Of a DNA stretch of 64,000 nucleotides, positions 36,497-45,739 are shown one piece after another (positions within the stretch are counted from its first letter, which is position 1; each line of letters opens with the position of its first letter). The notes below the pieces were generated by a model. It was not told the DNA's origin. It was given only the letters and a program-made list of their open reading frames with translations, and did no database searches. The DNA is from an uncultured Persicobacter sp. (GTDB lineage: Bacteria > Bacteroidota > Bacteroidia > Cytophagales > Cyclobacteriaceae), in contig CANMKE010000019.1 of the NCBI GenBank assembly GCA_947498325.1, forward strand, positions 1 to 64,000, given 5' to 3'. The translations under genes were made by a program, and so were the position numbers.

Positions 36497-37798
36497 TTAT
36501 TCTACGATACTCTTGATCGTCATGCTGTCGGTAGTGGTAATCATCCGATCGCCTGATTTTGGTTTATGGTTTTCAGAAACCAGTTTGCCTTTGATCGTTG
36601 CAAAGGAATATCCGCGTTTCAATAGCTTTTTGGGGTCGAGCAAGGCGATATTTTTCTCCAGCCATTCCAGCTTTTTATGTTCCTTCTCAAAGAGGCGTGG
36701 CGGCTGAGCGCAAAGCCTATTTGAAAGTTGCTCCAATTGAAGAAATTCCTTTTGGATTTTCAAGCCGGCTTTTTGCGGAATGACCCTATAAAGCTCATCA
36801 AGCATTCGTTCTTGCTGTCGGAATCGCTGTGTGGCCACCACCTGAAGGCGATTGGAAAGGTATTGCAATTTTTCTTTTTCCTGGGTGATTTTTGTGGCTG
36901 AGGTATGCGCAATATATTCCACCAGGTTCATGATATTCTGCTCATAGGCTTGAAAGCCTTCGAGTAGGAATTCAGCCACTGCCGTTGGTGTTTTCAGTTT
37001 GGTATGCGCCACAAGGTCAGCAATCGTCTCATCGCGCTCATGGCCGATACCAGTAATTACGGGCAAGGGGAACTGGGCAATAGTGGCGCAAAGCTCATAG
37101 TCATCGAAACAGTCCAGGTCAGTCTGTGCGCCACCCCCACGAATAATAATGACCAGATCAAACTCCTGCTCACGGTGGTAAATATTATGCAATGCCTTAA
37201 TGATAGAGGGAGCCCCATTGGTGCCCTGCATGGTGGCAGGGAAGAGTCTTCCAGAGATATGATACCCAAAGGCATTGTGTTTGATCTGTTCACGGAAGTC
37301 GCCAAAACCTGCCGCATTCTGCGCACTGATAATGGCAATGCGTTGCGGGACGGTCGGTAAATCGAACATTTTATTGTCCTCAAAAATACCATCCGCTTTC
37401 AGTTGCTGAATAGTCTCCTGTTTTTTTCTTGCACGTTCGCCGAGGGTGTAATTCGGATCAAGGTCAAGAATATTAGCCGACATGCCATACACCTCATGGA
37501 ATTGCACTTCAAGTTTTACCAGGACTTTCATGCCATTGCAAAGGTCGGAGCCCGTGTGGGTTTTGAACCAGTGACTTAAATTGCGATAGGTATATGCCCA
37601 GATGGTCGCCCGCATTTGCGCCAAAAACTGACCAGCATTTTTTTCTACAAGATTTAGGTAGCAATGGCCTGCGCCCTGTATCCGTAGTTCGGCAATTTCC
37701 GCCACCACCCAATAACTCGGCGCCATGCTTCTTTGCAGCACGGATTTTATTTCGTGATTAAACTGAGATAAACTGAGGTGCGTCTTTTCCTTTTTCAT
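36497..37798 (-). CDS. xseA: Exodeoxyribonuclease VII large subunit
   Basis: 433 residues. An N-terminal OB-fold (residues of about 5-110: SYWVVAEIAELRIQGAGHCYLNL) is followed by the catalytic domain with AAGFGDF.EQI and IIRGGGAQTDLDCFDD, VITGIGHERDETIAD, and the LKTPTAVAEFL motif, then coiled-coil helices. It ends with the Bacteroidota-type GYSFATIKGK strand. It degrades single-stranded DNA in both directions together with XseB. The xseA-xseB order is standard. Confidence 0.95.
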   Translation of the reverse strand: MKKEKTHLSLSQFNHEIKSVLQRSMAPSYWVVAEIAELRIQGAGHCYLNLVEKNAGQFLAQMRATIWAYTYRNLSHWFKTHTGSDLCNGMKVLVKLEVQFHEVYGMSANILDLDPNYTLGERARKKQETIQQLKADGIFEDNKMFDLPTVPQRIAIISAQNAAGFGDFREQIKHNAFGYHISGRLFPATMQGTNGAPSIIKALHNIYHREQEFDLVIIIRGGGAQTDLDCFDDYELCATIAQFPLPVITGIGHERDETIADLVAHTKLKTPTAVAEFLLEGFQAYEQNIMNLVEYIAHTSATKITQEKEKLQYLSNRLQVVATQRFRQQERMLDELYRVIPQKAGLKIQKEFLQLEQLSNRLCAQPPRLFEKEHKKLEWLEKNIALLDPKKLLKRGYSFATIKGKLVSENHKPKSGDRMITTTDSMTIKSIVE

Positions 37799-37997
37799 AG
37801 ATCCACAATTTAATCAGAACAATAAAAGTTAGCAACATTAATTCTGTGTAGCGACAATCTATCACAGTCTATCGGGAGCATCTCTCTCGTGATCTGTGCT
37901 GAAAAAAGTGAGCTACTGATCAGGTTGAAAACATGATTGCTACTGACATCTCAACTCGAAATTCTGTGTGTTAAGGAAGTTTCATTCTATTGAATAA

Positions 37998-38022
37998 TCA
38001 CGAGAGGGACTCTCGCGATAGG
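37998..38022. repeat. REP-like palindromic element copy A
   Basis: Contains ATCACGAGAG and CTCTCGCGATAG; exact reverse complement of 38145-38169. It forms an imperfect hairpin with a short centre. Confidence 0.8.
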
Positions 38023-38144
38023 GTCAAAATCTAATAACATTTGCTGATGTTTTTTCCTCGGATGAAGCGTCCGATGTTGAAGAAAGTATTAGGCGTTTAA
38101 CCGATTGATCGAAAGGTCTTTTTATGATCGATAGTCAGCAACGT

Positions 38145-38169
38145 CTATCGCGAGAGTCCCTCTCGTGAT
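38145..38169. repeat. REP-like palindromic element copy B (inverted)
   Basis: Exact reverse complement of 37998-38022, 123 bp away; followed directly by a half copy and then the second 78-bp direct repeat. Confidence 0.8.
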
Positions 38170-38298
38170 GTTTGCTGGAGTGACTCTCGCGATAGGGTCA
38201 AAATCTAATAACATTTGCTGATGTTTTGCCCTCGAATGAAGCGTCCGATGTTGAAGAAAATAATGTGTGTAGAATTGATGGAGTGCGATGATCGGTAT

Positions 38299-38754
38299 TT
38301 AATTGAAGTTTCGTCTGCCACCACCGTTATTTCTCGGTTCCATATTTTGCATCAGTTTGTGTCGGAATTTGCCTTCGAGTACGGGAACCATGATGGCAAT
38401 TTCACTGCCATTGATTTTCTCAATTTCTTTAAGGTACTTTTCCTGAATGTCAAGTTCTTCTCTTTTGGCCTTGAGAATCAGCTCCAGCCCCTCTCTTTCT
38501 TTGCCTTTATAAAGCCCCTGATTAATGGATCGGGAAAGCTGCATCATATTTTTCCTGAGGGCTTTGGTTTCATCCTGCATTTTATTGTAGAGTGGCCAGA
38601 ATTTTTGGGCATCTTCAGGGGCAAGATTGAGCTCTTTCGTAAAAAAGGCAATCTTGTAATTTTCAATGCGTTCATTGTTTTGTGTTTTGCCCTGTGCAAG
38701 CAGTTGGGTGCTGCAAAATAGCAATAGCGAAAAGGAGAGGATATATTTCATCAT
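38299..38754 (-). CDS. Exported Spy/CpxP-like protein of an ECF sigma operon
   Basis: 151 residues. A signal peptide ends near QLLAQ; no lipobox is present. The mature part is helical and rich in Glu, Lys and Met (FFTKELNLAPEDAQKFWPLYNKMQDETKALR), resembling the LTXXQ-like or Spy-type sensor/chaperone proteins often found third after a sigma factor and anti-sigma gene in Bacteroidota. A Gly/Arg/Asn-rich tail ends it. It lies 15 bp downstream of the anti-sigma gene, so the three form one operon. A role in envelope stress sensing is inferred from context. Confidence 0.8.
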   Translation of the reverse strand: MMKYILSFSLLLFCSTQLLAQGKTQNNERIENYKIAFFTKELNLAPEDAQKFWPLYNKMQDETKALRKNMMQLSRSINQGLYKGKEREGLELILKAKREELDIQEKYLKEIEKINGSEIAIMVPVLEGKFRHKLMQNMEPRNNGGGRRNFN

Positions 38755-38769
38755 TTTATGGTGTGCTGA

Positions 38770-39189
38770 TTAAAAAATTTGTTCAGTATCATTAAGGTAT
38801 TCGAGCTGTTCCTCAAGAAGGTCCTCATCTTCCTGCAGCGGACTGAAAGTGATGTCCTGAATAATGGACTGATCAGGGTAGTAGGTTCCCCAGCTGTCAA
38901 AAGGAGAGCTTTCCATGGCCAGGTAATCAATGATTTCTGCTTCACTGAAAGCCGCCGCCGCGGTTGTTGGCGAGAGTGGCGACAGCTGATTGGGAATGGA
39001 AAAGAACAATATCAGGGCAACACTTGCAGCAGCCACAAAAGGGCTGGCATAGCGGATGGCTGGTTTTTTCCAAAGTGGTACGATGGGGTTCCCCGCATTT
39101 ATCCGTTCCTCGATTTGATCGGGGAGTTGCTGAAAATACCCTTGAGGCACTTTGTCGATGTTCTTTTTTGGTATTTGATTTAATCGCAT
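38770..39189 (-). CDS. Anti-sigma factor-like single-pass membrane protein
   Basis: 139 residues. The N-terminus IPKKNIDKVPQGYFQQLPDQIEERI is a familiar Bacteroidota lead-in for proteins encoded just after ECF sigma factors. A single membrane helix lies near residues 48-67 (YASPFVAAASVALILFFSI). The rest is an acidic periplasmic segment. No zinc-binding HxxxCxxC motif is seen. It likely holds the sigma factor at the membrane until signalled. It lies 39 bp after the sigma gene. Confidence 0.8.
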   Translation of the reverse strand: MRLNQIPKKNIDKVPQGYFQQLPDQIEERINAGNPIVPLWKKPAIRYASPFVAAASVALILFFSIPNQLSPLSPTTAAAAFSEAEIIDYLAMESSPFDSWGTYYPDQSIIQDITFSPLQEDEDLLEEQLEYLNDTEQIF

Positions 39190-39228
39190 GGTGCTTTTTT
39201 TTCTTGGAGTAAATTTTTATCCAAAGGT

Positions 39229-39774
39229 TTAATCGTTCTGCAAGAAAGACTCAATTTTTTTAACTGCATGATGGTAGTTGGCCTTACAGCCTCCAACACT
39301 TTTGCCTACAATTTCCGCAATCTGTTCATACTTCAGGTCATCAAAATATTTCATGTTAAAAACCAGTTGTTGTTGCGGAGGTAAACGCAGAATGGCCTTC
39401 TTTAACCTTAGCTGAATTTCATCTCCATCAAGGTACTCCTGTTGATCTACCTTCTGAATCAGTGCCCCCTCCACGTCCACGATAGGAATGAAAAATTTAT
39501 TCCTTTTTTTTCTTAGAAATGCCAGCGCTTCATTGCTCGCAATCCGGTATATCCAGGTGAACAGCGCCGACTCTCCCTTAAACTGATGAAAGTGCGTGTG
39601 TACCTTGATAAACACCTCCTGCGTCAGGTCGTCAGCGTCATCATGATCCACGACCATTTTACGGATATGCCAATACACCCGCTCCTGATAAGCTTCAATA
39701 AGATACTTGAAGCCCTTCGAGCGCTTTTGTGCTTCCTCAGCTTGAAGGTGGTCAATGATTAAATGTTCTTCCAA
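39229..39774 (-). CDS. ECF-type RNA polymerase sigma factor
   Basis: 181 residues. Region 2 (DHDDADDLTQEVFIKVHTHFHQFKGESALFTWIYRIA) and region 4 (RLPPQQQLVFNMKYFDDLKYEQIAEIVGKSVGGCKANYHHAVKKI) are both complete; regions 1.1 and 3 are absent, as expected for group 4 factors. It directs RNA polymerase to a small regulon and is controlled by the membrane protein encoded next. First gene of the three-gene operon. The signal is unknown; the operon's Spy-like product suggests envelope stress. Confidence 0.93.
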   Translation of the reverse strand: MEEHLIIDHLQAEEAQKRSKGFKYLIEAYQERVYWHIRKMVVDHDDADDLTQEVFIKVHTHFHQFKGESALFTWIYRIASNEALAFLRKKRNKFFIPIVDVEGALIQKVDQQEYLDGDEIQLRLKKAILRLPPQQQLVFNMKYFDDLKYEQIAEIVGKSVGGCKANYHHAVKKIESFLQND

Positions 39775-39950
39775 AAAAATAAAATGTAAGGTTGCTGTTG
39801 AGATGTGTAAAAATGAGAAAGGTTTAATTGAAGGGGAAATAAATTAGAAAAATATTTTTATCGCATTAAAAATTATTTGTTCTCAGGGCTGGTGCAATGA
39901 TGGGTTGGCAAGATGTTTGATCTTTAAAAAACGTATCAATGTAGTTGAAA

Positions 39951-40562
39951 ATGACTGATTTAAAGGCTTATATCGAACAGGGACGGAAGATTACCAAATC
40001 AGAAGTGAATGAGTTGCCCTTGCTGCGTTTTGAAGGTAAAATTAAAACGGTAGAAACACCTCAGCAATTGAAAGAAGCAGTACAGGATCTTGCCAAATAT
40101 GGGCGAATAGGCTTTGATACAGAAACTAAACCAGTAGCGCGTAAAGGACAGCATCATCGGGTGGCGTTATTGCAGCTTTCTACACCGACAACGGCTTACC
40201 TGATTCATTTGCAGAAAACAGGCCTTTCGATAGAATTACAATGGTTGATGAGCAGTGCCGATCATCTGAAAATTGGTATTGCGCTGAACGACGATATTCG
40301 TGGACTGTTGGAATATGCTCATTTTCAGCCTCAGGGTTTTGTAGACCTTGCACAGGTGGCCAAATCCAAAGGGTTTCAGCAAACGGGCGCGAGAAATCTT
40401 GCAGGAATTTTATTGGAGGGAAGGGTGTCAAAAACACAGCAAATGTCCAATTGGGAAAAATTTCCACTGAGTCCGGCACAAAAATGTTATGCCGCTACTG
40501 ATGCTTGGCTTGGGCCAGTATTGTACCGCCGATTTTTGGCCATTGACCAAGAGGTGAATTAA
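39951..40562 (+). CDS. RNase D-like 3'-5' exonuclease (DEDDy)
   Basis: 203 residues from ATG 39951 (a TTG at 39945 is rejected). DEDDy signatures: GFDTETKP (exo I, D and E), LKIGIALNDDIRGL (exo II, D) and CYAATDAWLG (exo III, Y and D). It consists of the nuclease domain only, with no HRDC domain, so it is shorter than RNase D. The substrate could be tRNA or other structured RNA, or DNA; the fold does not tell. It has its own terminator and lies divergent from the sigma operon. Confidence 0.88.
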   Translation: MTDLKAYIEQGRKITKSEVNELPLLRFEGKIKTVETPQQLKEAVQDLAKYGRIGFDTETKPVARKGQHHRVALLQLSTPTTAYLIHLQKTGLSIELQWLMSSADHLKIGIALNDDIRGLLEYAHFQPQGFVDLAQVAKSKGFQQTGARNLAGILLEGRVSKTQQMSNWEKFPLSPAQKCYAATDAWLGPVLYRRFLAIDQEVN

Positions 40563-40584
40563 TATACTGTTCGTTGATACAATG

Positions 40585-40624
40585 AAACAACAAAGGCAAT
40601 CTTTTCGGATTGCCTTTGTTGTTT
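40585..40624. terminator. Bidirectional terminator between the exonuclease and fadD
   Basis: AAACAACAAAGGCAAT / ATTGCCTTTGTTGTTT, a 16-bp perfect stem; convergent genes end on both sides. Confidence 0.8.
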
Positions 40625-40656
40625 GAAAGATATTTTCCTCTTTAGAGGCAACGGTT

Positions 40657-42342
40657 TTAAGCCGTTACATTTTTTGAAAGCTCATATTCTTTGAGTTTTC
40701 GACGAAGAATTTTTCCCACATTTGATTTTGGTAACTCCTCCAGGAATTCAATTTCTCTCGGGCGCTTATAGGCCGTCATTTCTGCCCTGCAATATTGAAG
40801 AATTTCCTCTTTGGTCAGACTCTGATCCGCCTTAATAATAAATGCTTTCACGCATTCGTTAGATTTAGGATCAGGAATACCAATAACCCCAGCCTCGGCC
40901 ACTTTTGGGTGCGAGCAAACCACGCTTTCCACCTCGTTAGGGTAAACATTGAAGCCTGAAACATTGATCATCTCTTTTTTGCGATCCACAAGTTTGATGT
41001 ACCCCTCGAGGGTCATATAGCCGATGTCGCCTGTTTTCAGCCATTGTCCGTCCATCACGAGCTCGGTTTCGTCATCGCGCTGCCAGTAGCCCGCCATGAC
41101 CTGCGGCCCTCGAACATAAACCTCGCCATGCTCCGCAAAATCCTGATCCGTGCCGTCGTCAGCAACAATCCGAATTTCGGTGCTTGGCAAAGGCATGCCA
41201 ATGGTGCCAATTTTTTCTGTGCCATCAATGGGGTTACAGGCTACCACAGGAGAGGCTTCCGTAAGGCCATAACCTTCCGCAAGGGGTTTTCCTGTTACTT
41301 GCTTCCATTTTTCAGCCACATGATCCTGCACCGCCATTCCACCGCCGATACCGACCTTGAAATTGTCGAAATTCAGTTTGAGGAAATCCTCTTGCATCAG
41401 TAGGGCATTAAAGAGCGTATTGACGCCGGTGAATACGGAGAACTGATGCTTTTTAAGTTCCTTGATAAAGGCAGGTAAATCCCTCGGATTGGTAATCAGG
41501 ATGTTTTTTCCACCAGTTTTGAAGAACAGCCAGCAGTTGACCGTCATGGCAAAAATATGATACAAAGGAAGGGCAGTAATCACCACTTCTTTACCTTCTT
41601 CGAGGCCGCTCATCATCCATGCGCCATTTTGCTCCATATTGGCGATGATATTCCGGTGAGTCAATTTCGCGCCTTTGGAGATGCCTGTCGTACCGCCAGT
41701 ATATTGCAGAAAACCAATATCCTCAGGCTGCACATCTACCTTTTGAAGTTGGAGTGCCTTTCCGTCTTTCAGGGCTTCCTTGAATTTAATATGGCCCGAA
41801 AGGGTGTAATCAGGAACCATTTTTTTGAGGTGTTTCACCACCAGATTGACTAACGACCCTTTGAGTGTCCCGAGCATATCACCGAGCTGCGTAACGATCA
41901 CATGCTGAATGGCGGTCTCTTTGATGATGGCTTCAAGGTTGGCCGCGAAATTGGCAACGATGACAATCGCTTTTACGCCTGCATCATTAAATTGATGTGC
42001 CATCTCCCGGGTGGTATATAAAGGATTGGTGTTCACCACAATCAGCCCAGCTTTCAGTGCGCCAAACATGACAATCGGGTATTGCAAAAGGTTGGGCATC
42101 TGAATCGCAATGCGGTCTCCTTTTTTCAATCCAAGGGGCCCCTGAAGGTAGGCGGCAAAATCATTACTGAGGGTATCGACCTGTTTGTAGGTAAGGCTTG
42201 CGCCCATATTCTCGAAAGCCACCTGATGGTCAAATTTCTTCACCGCCACTTCGATCAGCTCTACAAGTGAAGTATATATGTTGGGGTCAATATTTTCGGG
42301 GACGTTATGAGGGTAGTTTTTTAGCCAAGGTTTGTGGTTCAT
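40657..42342 (-). CDS. fadD: Long-chain fatty acid-CoA ligase
   Basis: 561-residue AMP-binding enzyme that activates fatty acids as acyl-CoA. P-loop YTGGTTGISKGAKLTH, the acyl/adenylate site YGLTEASPVV, the hinge KTGDIGYMTLEGYIKLVDRKKEMI, and the catalytic Lys near the C-terminus in NVGKILRRKL are all present. It feeds beta-oxidation, together with the etfBA genes elsewhere in the window. It is distinct from the FAA1-type tail at 326-455. It stands alone on the minus strand with 433 bp of AT-rich DNA upstream. Confidence 0.93.
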   Translation of the reverse strand: MNHKPWLKNYPHNVPENIDPNIYTSLVELIEVAVKKFDHQVAFENMGASLTYKQVDTLSNDFAAYLQGPLGLKKGDRIAIQMPNLLQYPIVMFGALKAGLIVVNTNPLYTTREMAHQFNDAGVKAIVIVANFAANLEAIIKETAIQHVIVTQLGDMLGTLKGSLVNLVVKHLKKMVPDYTLSGHIKFKEALKDGKALQLQKVDVQPEDIGFLQYTGGTTGISKGAKLTHRNIIANMEQNGAWMMSGLEEGKEVVITALPLYHIFAMTVNCWLFFKTGGKNILITNPRDLPAFIKELKKHQFSVFTGVNTLFNALLMQEDFLKLNFDNFKVGIGGGMAVQDHVAEKWKQVTGKPLAEGYGLTEASPVVACNPIDGTEKIGTIGMPLPSTEIRIVADDGTDQDFAEHGEVYVRGPQVMAGYWQRDDETELVMDGQWLKTGDIGYMTLEGYIKLVDRKKEMINVSGFNVYPNEVESVVCSHPKVAEAGVIGIPDPKSNECVKAFIIKADQSLTKEEILQYCRAEMTAYKRPREIEFLEELPKSNVGKILRRKLKEYELSKNVTA

Positions 42343-42763
42343 AAAATTGATTTTAAATAGTGTCTTAGAAAAATGGTGTTCATAGTGGTTATTTTCTAAT
42401 TTAAAATACTCATTATTTTTTAAATGGGAATAAGAAAATCGTAAAAAAATAGGGATTTTAGAAAAAAATTTTAAAATTTACGATCATAAACTAATGAGCT
42501 TTTGGATTTCTTTGATTTTTTAACACAATGAAGTCACCTGACAGCGCCCAGTTTTTAAGTGGAAAGTACTGATTTTCTGTTTTTTGATTTAGCGCAATGA
42601 GCATTACGCTTATTTTATTGTGAATTGATAATAGTGTTTCTTGCTGTCGTATTATCCACCTAAATAGATGGTGGAGGCAAAGATAATTATGTTATTTTTA
42701 AAAAAATGCATTGAAAGATAATTTTTTCGTTAGCTTGAACTTGAATAATTCGGAAATTGATAA
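42343..42763. other. AT-rich region between divergent fadD and lrp genes
   Basis: About 420 bp. It contains long A/T tracts and no open frame longer than about 15 codons. No hairpin terminator was seen. It should hold the fadD promoter, but I found no exact minus-strand TAnnTTTG. Confidence 0.5.
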
Positions 42764-42771
42764 TATTTTTG
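42764..42771 (+). promoter_or_regulatory. Candidate -7 element TATTTTTG for the Lrp gene, very close to the start codon
   Basis: TAnnTTTG match with TTG 20 bp upstream (42741-42743). The ATG is only 5 bases downstream, so the transcript would be leaderless or nearly so. Confidence 0.55.
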
Positions 42772-42775
42772 CGGC

Positions 42776-43246
42776 ATGATGAATAAAAATTATGAAATCG
42801 ATAATGTAGATATGAAGATCCTTTCTCTGCTGACAGAGGATGCGAAGATGCCATATACCGAAGTGGCTAAGCGCGTTTTCGTTTCAGGAGGGACAGTACA
42901 CGTTCGTATGAGAAAATTGGAGGAAATGGGCATTGTAAGGGGAACGACCCTGGACATGGACTACTCCAAGATGGGTTATGACATCACTGCATTTTTGGGT
43001 ATCTATTTGGAAAAGTCGTCTCTTTATGATTCAGTGATTGAGCGCCTGGTTCAAATCTCTGAGATCGTTACCATCCACTACACTACAGGAAATTACAATA
43101 TCTTCGTGAAGATGCATTGTCGTGATACCATGCACCTGAAAAATACTTTGCATGATAAAATTCAGCAAATCGAAGGTATCGAACGTACTGAAACGATCAT
43201 CTCTTTGGAGGAAAGTATGAATAGACACATCAAGTTTGGTGAATAA
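42776..43246 (+). CDS. Lrp/AsnC-family transcription regulator
   Basis: 156 residues. The N-terminal winged helix-turn-helix (DNVDMKILSLLTEDAKMPYTEVAKRVFVS) is followed by the C-terminal RAM ligand-binding and oligomerisation domain with VTIHYTTGNYNIFVKMHC. Such regulators usually sense an amino acid and often control their own gene and nearby targets. The neighbours are fadD (divergent) and the suf operon downstream, neither a classical Lrp target. Start codons ATG 42776 and 42779 are both possible; the second fits the near-leaderless promoter. Confidence 0.9.
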   Translation: MMNKNYEIDNVDMKILSLLTEDAKMPYTEVAKRVFVSGGTVHVRMRKLEEMGIVRGTTLDMDYSKMGYDITAFLGIYLEKSSLYDSVIERLVQISEIVTIHYTTGNYNIFVKMHCRDTMHLKNTLHDKIQQIEGIERTETIISLEESMNRHIKFGE

Positions 43247-43287
43247 GATATAGAAAGTTGATATAGACATATCACAAATAACAATTG

Positions 43288-43324
43288 AATAAGCCCACTT
43301 TTAAGCAGTGGGCTTATTTTTTTG
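43288..43324 (+). terminator. Terminator after the Lrp gene
   Basis: AATAAGCCCAC / GTGGGCTTATT stem with T-run, separating lrp from the suf operon. Confidence 0.85.
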
Positions 43325-43399
43325 TCTAAAATATGCGCTTATCTTTGAATTCAAACCCGACTTATTGGCTACAGGTAACATTTAAGTTAATCTTTTTAT

Positions 43400-43407
43400 T
43401 ACCTTTG
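43400..43407 (+). promoter_or_regulatory. Candidate -7 element TACCTTTG for the suf operon
   Basis: TAnnTTTG match 35 bp before sufB ATG, identical to the pyrG element. A second match TATCTTTG lies at 43340-43347, so the operon may have two promoters. Confidence 0.55.
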
Positions 43408-43441
43408 TAGTACAGTATTTATAAACAGTCTAAATAACGAC

Positions 43442-44893
43442 ATGAGTAAAGACGATCAAATTCTTGAGGAATTTACCCAGTCGGAATATAAGCATGGATT
43501 TGTAACCAACATTGAGCAGGAGTTCGCTCCTAAAGGACTTAATGAGGATACAGTCCGTTTTATTTCCGCTAAGAAGCAGGAACCAGCTTGGTTGCTTGAA
43601 TGGCGACTGAAAGCTTTCCGTCATTGGGAAACCCTCACTGAACCCGAATGGCCTAACGTAGAATACCCTAAACCTGATTTCCAAGACCTCCACTATTATG
43701 CAGCTCCTAAGAAGAAGCCTAAACTGGACAGCCTGGATCAGGTAGACCCTGAATTGCTGGACACCTTCAAGCGCCTTGGAATTTCGCTGGAAGAACAAAA
43801 GCGTATTTCTGGGGTAGAGGTAGCCGTTGATGCGGTCCTGGATTCAGTATCCGTAGCCACCACTTTCCGTGAAACACTGGCCGAGAAAGGCATTATCTTT
43901 TGCTCCTTCAGCGAGGCGGTAAAAGAGCATCCTGAATTGGTGAAGAAATATTTGGGAGCTGTTGTTCCTTATAATGATAACTTTTATGCAGCGCTGAATT
44001 CAGCGGTGTTTTCTGATGGTTCTTTCGCTTACATCCCTAAAGGGGTGCATTGCCCTATGGAGCTGTCCACTTATTTCCGTATCAATGCGGCCAATACTGG
44101 GCAATTTGAGCGGACTTTGATTGTGGCAGAAGAGGGCTCGAAGGTCTCCTATCTTGAAGGTTGTACGGCTCCTCAGCGCGATGAAAATCAGCTGCACGCT
44201 GCCGTGGTGGAAATCCTTGTGGAAAAAGAGGCAGATGTGAAATACTCTACGGTTCAGAACTGGTACCCTGGCGATGCCGAAGGCAAAGGCGGGATCTACA
44301 ACTTTGTAACCAAAAGAGGAATCTGTAATGGCGCCCACGCCAAACTCAGCTGGACACAGGTGGAAACGGGATCAGCGGTAACCTGGAAATACCCTTCATG
44401 TATTTTGAAAGGCGATTATTCCGTAGGGGAGTTCTATTCTGTAGCTGTAACCAACAACATGCAGCAAGCCGACACCGGAACGAAAATGGTGCACATTGGT
44501 AAAAACACCAAGTCGCGCATTGTATCCAAAGGGGTGTCTGCAGGTAAGTCACAGAACTCTTACCGCGGTTTGGTGAAGGTGCTTAAAAGAGCAGAAAATG
44601 CGCGGAACTTTTCGCAGTGTGATTCCCTGCTGATGGGTGATAAATGTGGTGCCCACACCTTCCCATACATCGAAATTGATAACAAATCTGCGCAGGTGGA
44701 ACATGAGGCGACCACCTCAAAAATTGGTGAAGACCAGTTGTTCTATTGTAATCAGCGTGGTATTGATACCGAAGCAGCAGTGGCCTTGATTGTCAACGGT
44801 TACTGTAAAGAGGTGTTGAATCAGCTTCCGATGGAATTCGCCGTAGAGGCACAGAAATTATTGGCACTGACCCTCGAGGGAAGTGTAGGATAA
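43442..44893 (+). CDS. sufB: Fe-S cluster assembly protein SufB
   Basis: 483 residues, full length. SufB is the scaffold subunit of the SufBC2D complex on which Fe-S clusters form. Typical motifs: [20 protein letters not shown] at the N-terminus, [51 protein letters not shown] with the sulfur-accepting Cys, and the C-terminal [21 protein letters not shown]. First gene of the suf operon. Confidence 0.97.
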   Translation: MSKDDQILEEFTQSEYKHGFVTNIEQEFAPKGLNEDTVRFISAKKQEPAWLLEWRLKAFRHWETLTEPEWPNVEYPKPDFQDLHYYAAPKKKPKLDSLDQVDPELLDTFKRLGISLEEQKRISGVEVAVDAVLDSVSVATTFRETLAEKGIIFCSFSEAVKEHPELVKKYLGAVVPYNDNFYAALNSAVFSDGSFAYIPKGVHCPMELSTYFRINAANTGQFERTLIVAEEGSKVSYLEGCTAPQRDENQLHAAVVEILVEKEADVKYSTVQNWYPGDAEGKGGIYNFVTKRGICNGAHAKLSWTQVETGSAVTWKYPSCILKGDYSVGEFYSVAVTNNMQQADTGTKMVHIGKNTKSRIVSKGVSAGKSQNSYRGLVKVLKRAENARNFSQCDSLLMGDKCGAHTFPYIEIDNKSAQVEHEATTSKIGEDQLFYCNQRGIDTEAAVALIVNGYCKEVLNQLPMEFAVEAQKLLALTLEGSVG

Positions 44894-44950
44894 TTCAGGG
44901 CAAAAGCCCACAACAATTTTTCAATTAGCAATTACATAAATATCAGATAA

Positions 44951-45712
44951 ATGTTAAGCATTAAGGATCTGAAGGCAAATATAGGTGAAAAAGAAATTCT
45001 GAAAGGAATCAACCTTGAAGTAAAGCCTGGTGAAGTTCACGCAATTATGGGACCTAACGGTTCTGGAAAATCTACATTGGCCTCTGTATTGGCTGGCCGT
45101 GAGGAATATGAGGTTGTTGGTGGCGAGGTAGACTTTGGCGGTAAAGACCTTTTGGAGTTCTCTCCAGAAGATCGCGCTCGTGAAGGGCTGTTCCTGGCAT
45201 TCCAATACCCAGTGGAAATTCCAGGTGTAAGTACTGTAAACTTCATGAAAACCGCTTTAAATCAAGTAAGGGAATACCGTGGCGAGAAAGCATTGACGGC
45301 CGTGGAGTTCCTGAAGGTGATGAAGCAAAAAATGGAGTTCGTAGAGATCTCTCAGTCATTGTTGAACCGTTCATTGAATGAAGGTTTCTCGGGTGGGGAG
45401 AAGAAGCGTAACGAAATTTTCCAGATGGCCATGCTGGAACCGAAGTTGGCGATTCTGGATGAAACAGATTCAGGTTTGGATATTGATGCCCTGCGCATTG
45501 TAGCCAATGGTGTGAACAAGTTGAAAAATAAGGACAATGCCACCATCGTGGTAACACACTACCAGCGTTTGTTGGATTACATTGTGCCAGATTATGTACA
45601 CGTATTGTACAATGGCCGTATCGTAAAATCAGGCACCAAGGAATTGGCTATGGAGCTTGAGGAAAAAGGATACGACTGGATTAAAGCTGAAGCGGATAGT
45701 CAATTCGCTTAA
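44951..45712 (+). CDS. sufC: Fe-S assembly ATPase SufC
   Basis: 253 residues, an ABC-type ATPase that powers the SufBCD scaffold. Walker A GPNGSGKST, Q-loop, ABC signature FSGGEKKRNE (SufC form), Walker B LAILDETDSGLD and switch His in VVTHY are intact. It lies 57 bp after sufB and 27 bp before sufD. Confidence 0.97.
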   Translation: MLSIKDLKANIGEKEILKGINLEVKPGEVHAIMGPNGSGKSTLASVLAGREEYEVVGGEVDFGGKDLLEFSPEDRAREGLFLAFQYPVEIPGVSTVNFMKTALNQVREYRGEKALTAVEFLKVMKQKMEFVEISQSLLNRSLNEGFSGGEKKRNEIFQMAMLEPKLAILDETDSGLDIDALRIVANGVNKLKNKDNATIVVTHYQRLLDYIVPDYVHVLYNGRIVKSGTKELAMELEEKGYDWIKAEADSQFA

Positions 45713-45739
45713 TTGTTCCACCTATAAACCTTTTTTGGT

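Larger units (their letters stand above)
37799..38298. repeat. 500-bp repeat-rich intergenic region (palindromic and direct repeats)
   Basis: No gene. It holds two near-identical 78-bp direct repeats (38008-38085 and 38182-38259; 3 mismatches), an inverted pair of 25-bp elements (37998-38022 and 38145-38169; perfect reverse complements), a degenerate element (37869-37893; 21 of 25 matches) and a half element ending at 38195. The element core is CTATCGCGAGAG joined to CTCTCGTGAT. A related copy sits at 54865-54891. Confidence 0.85.

Noticed and set aside
37799-38298. CRISPR array in the repeat-rich gap
   Set aside because: Repeats are two in number, 78 bp long and partly inverted, with no regular spacers or cas genes.
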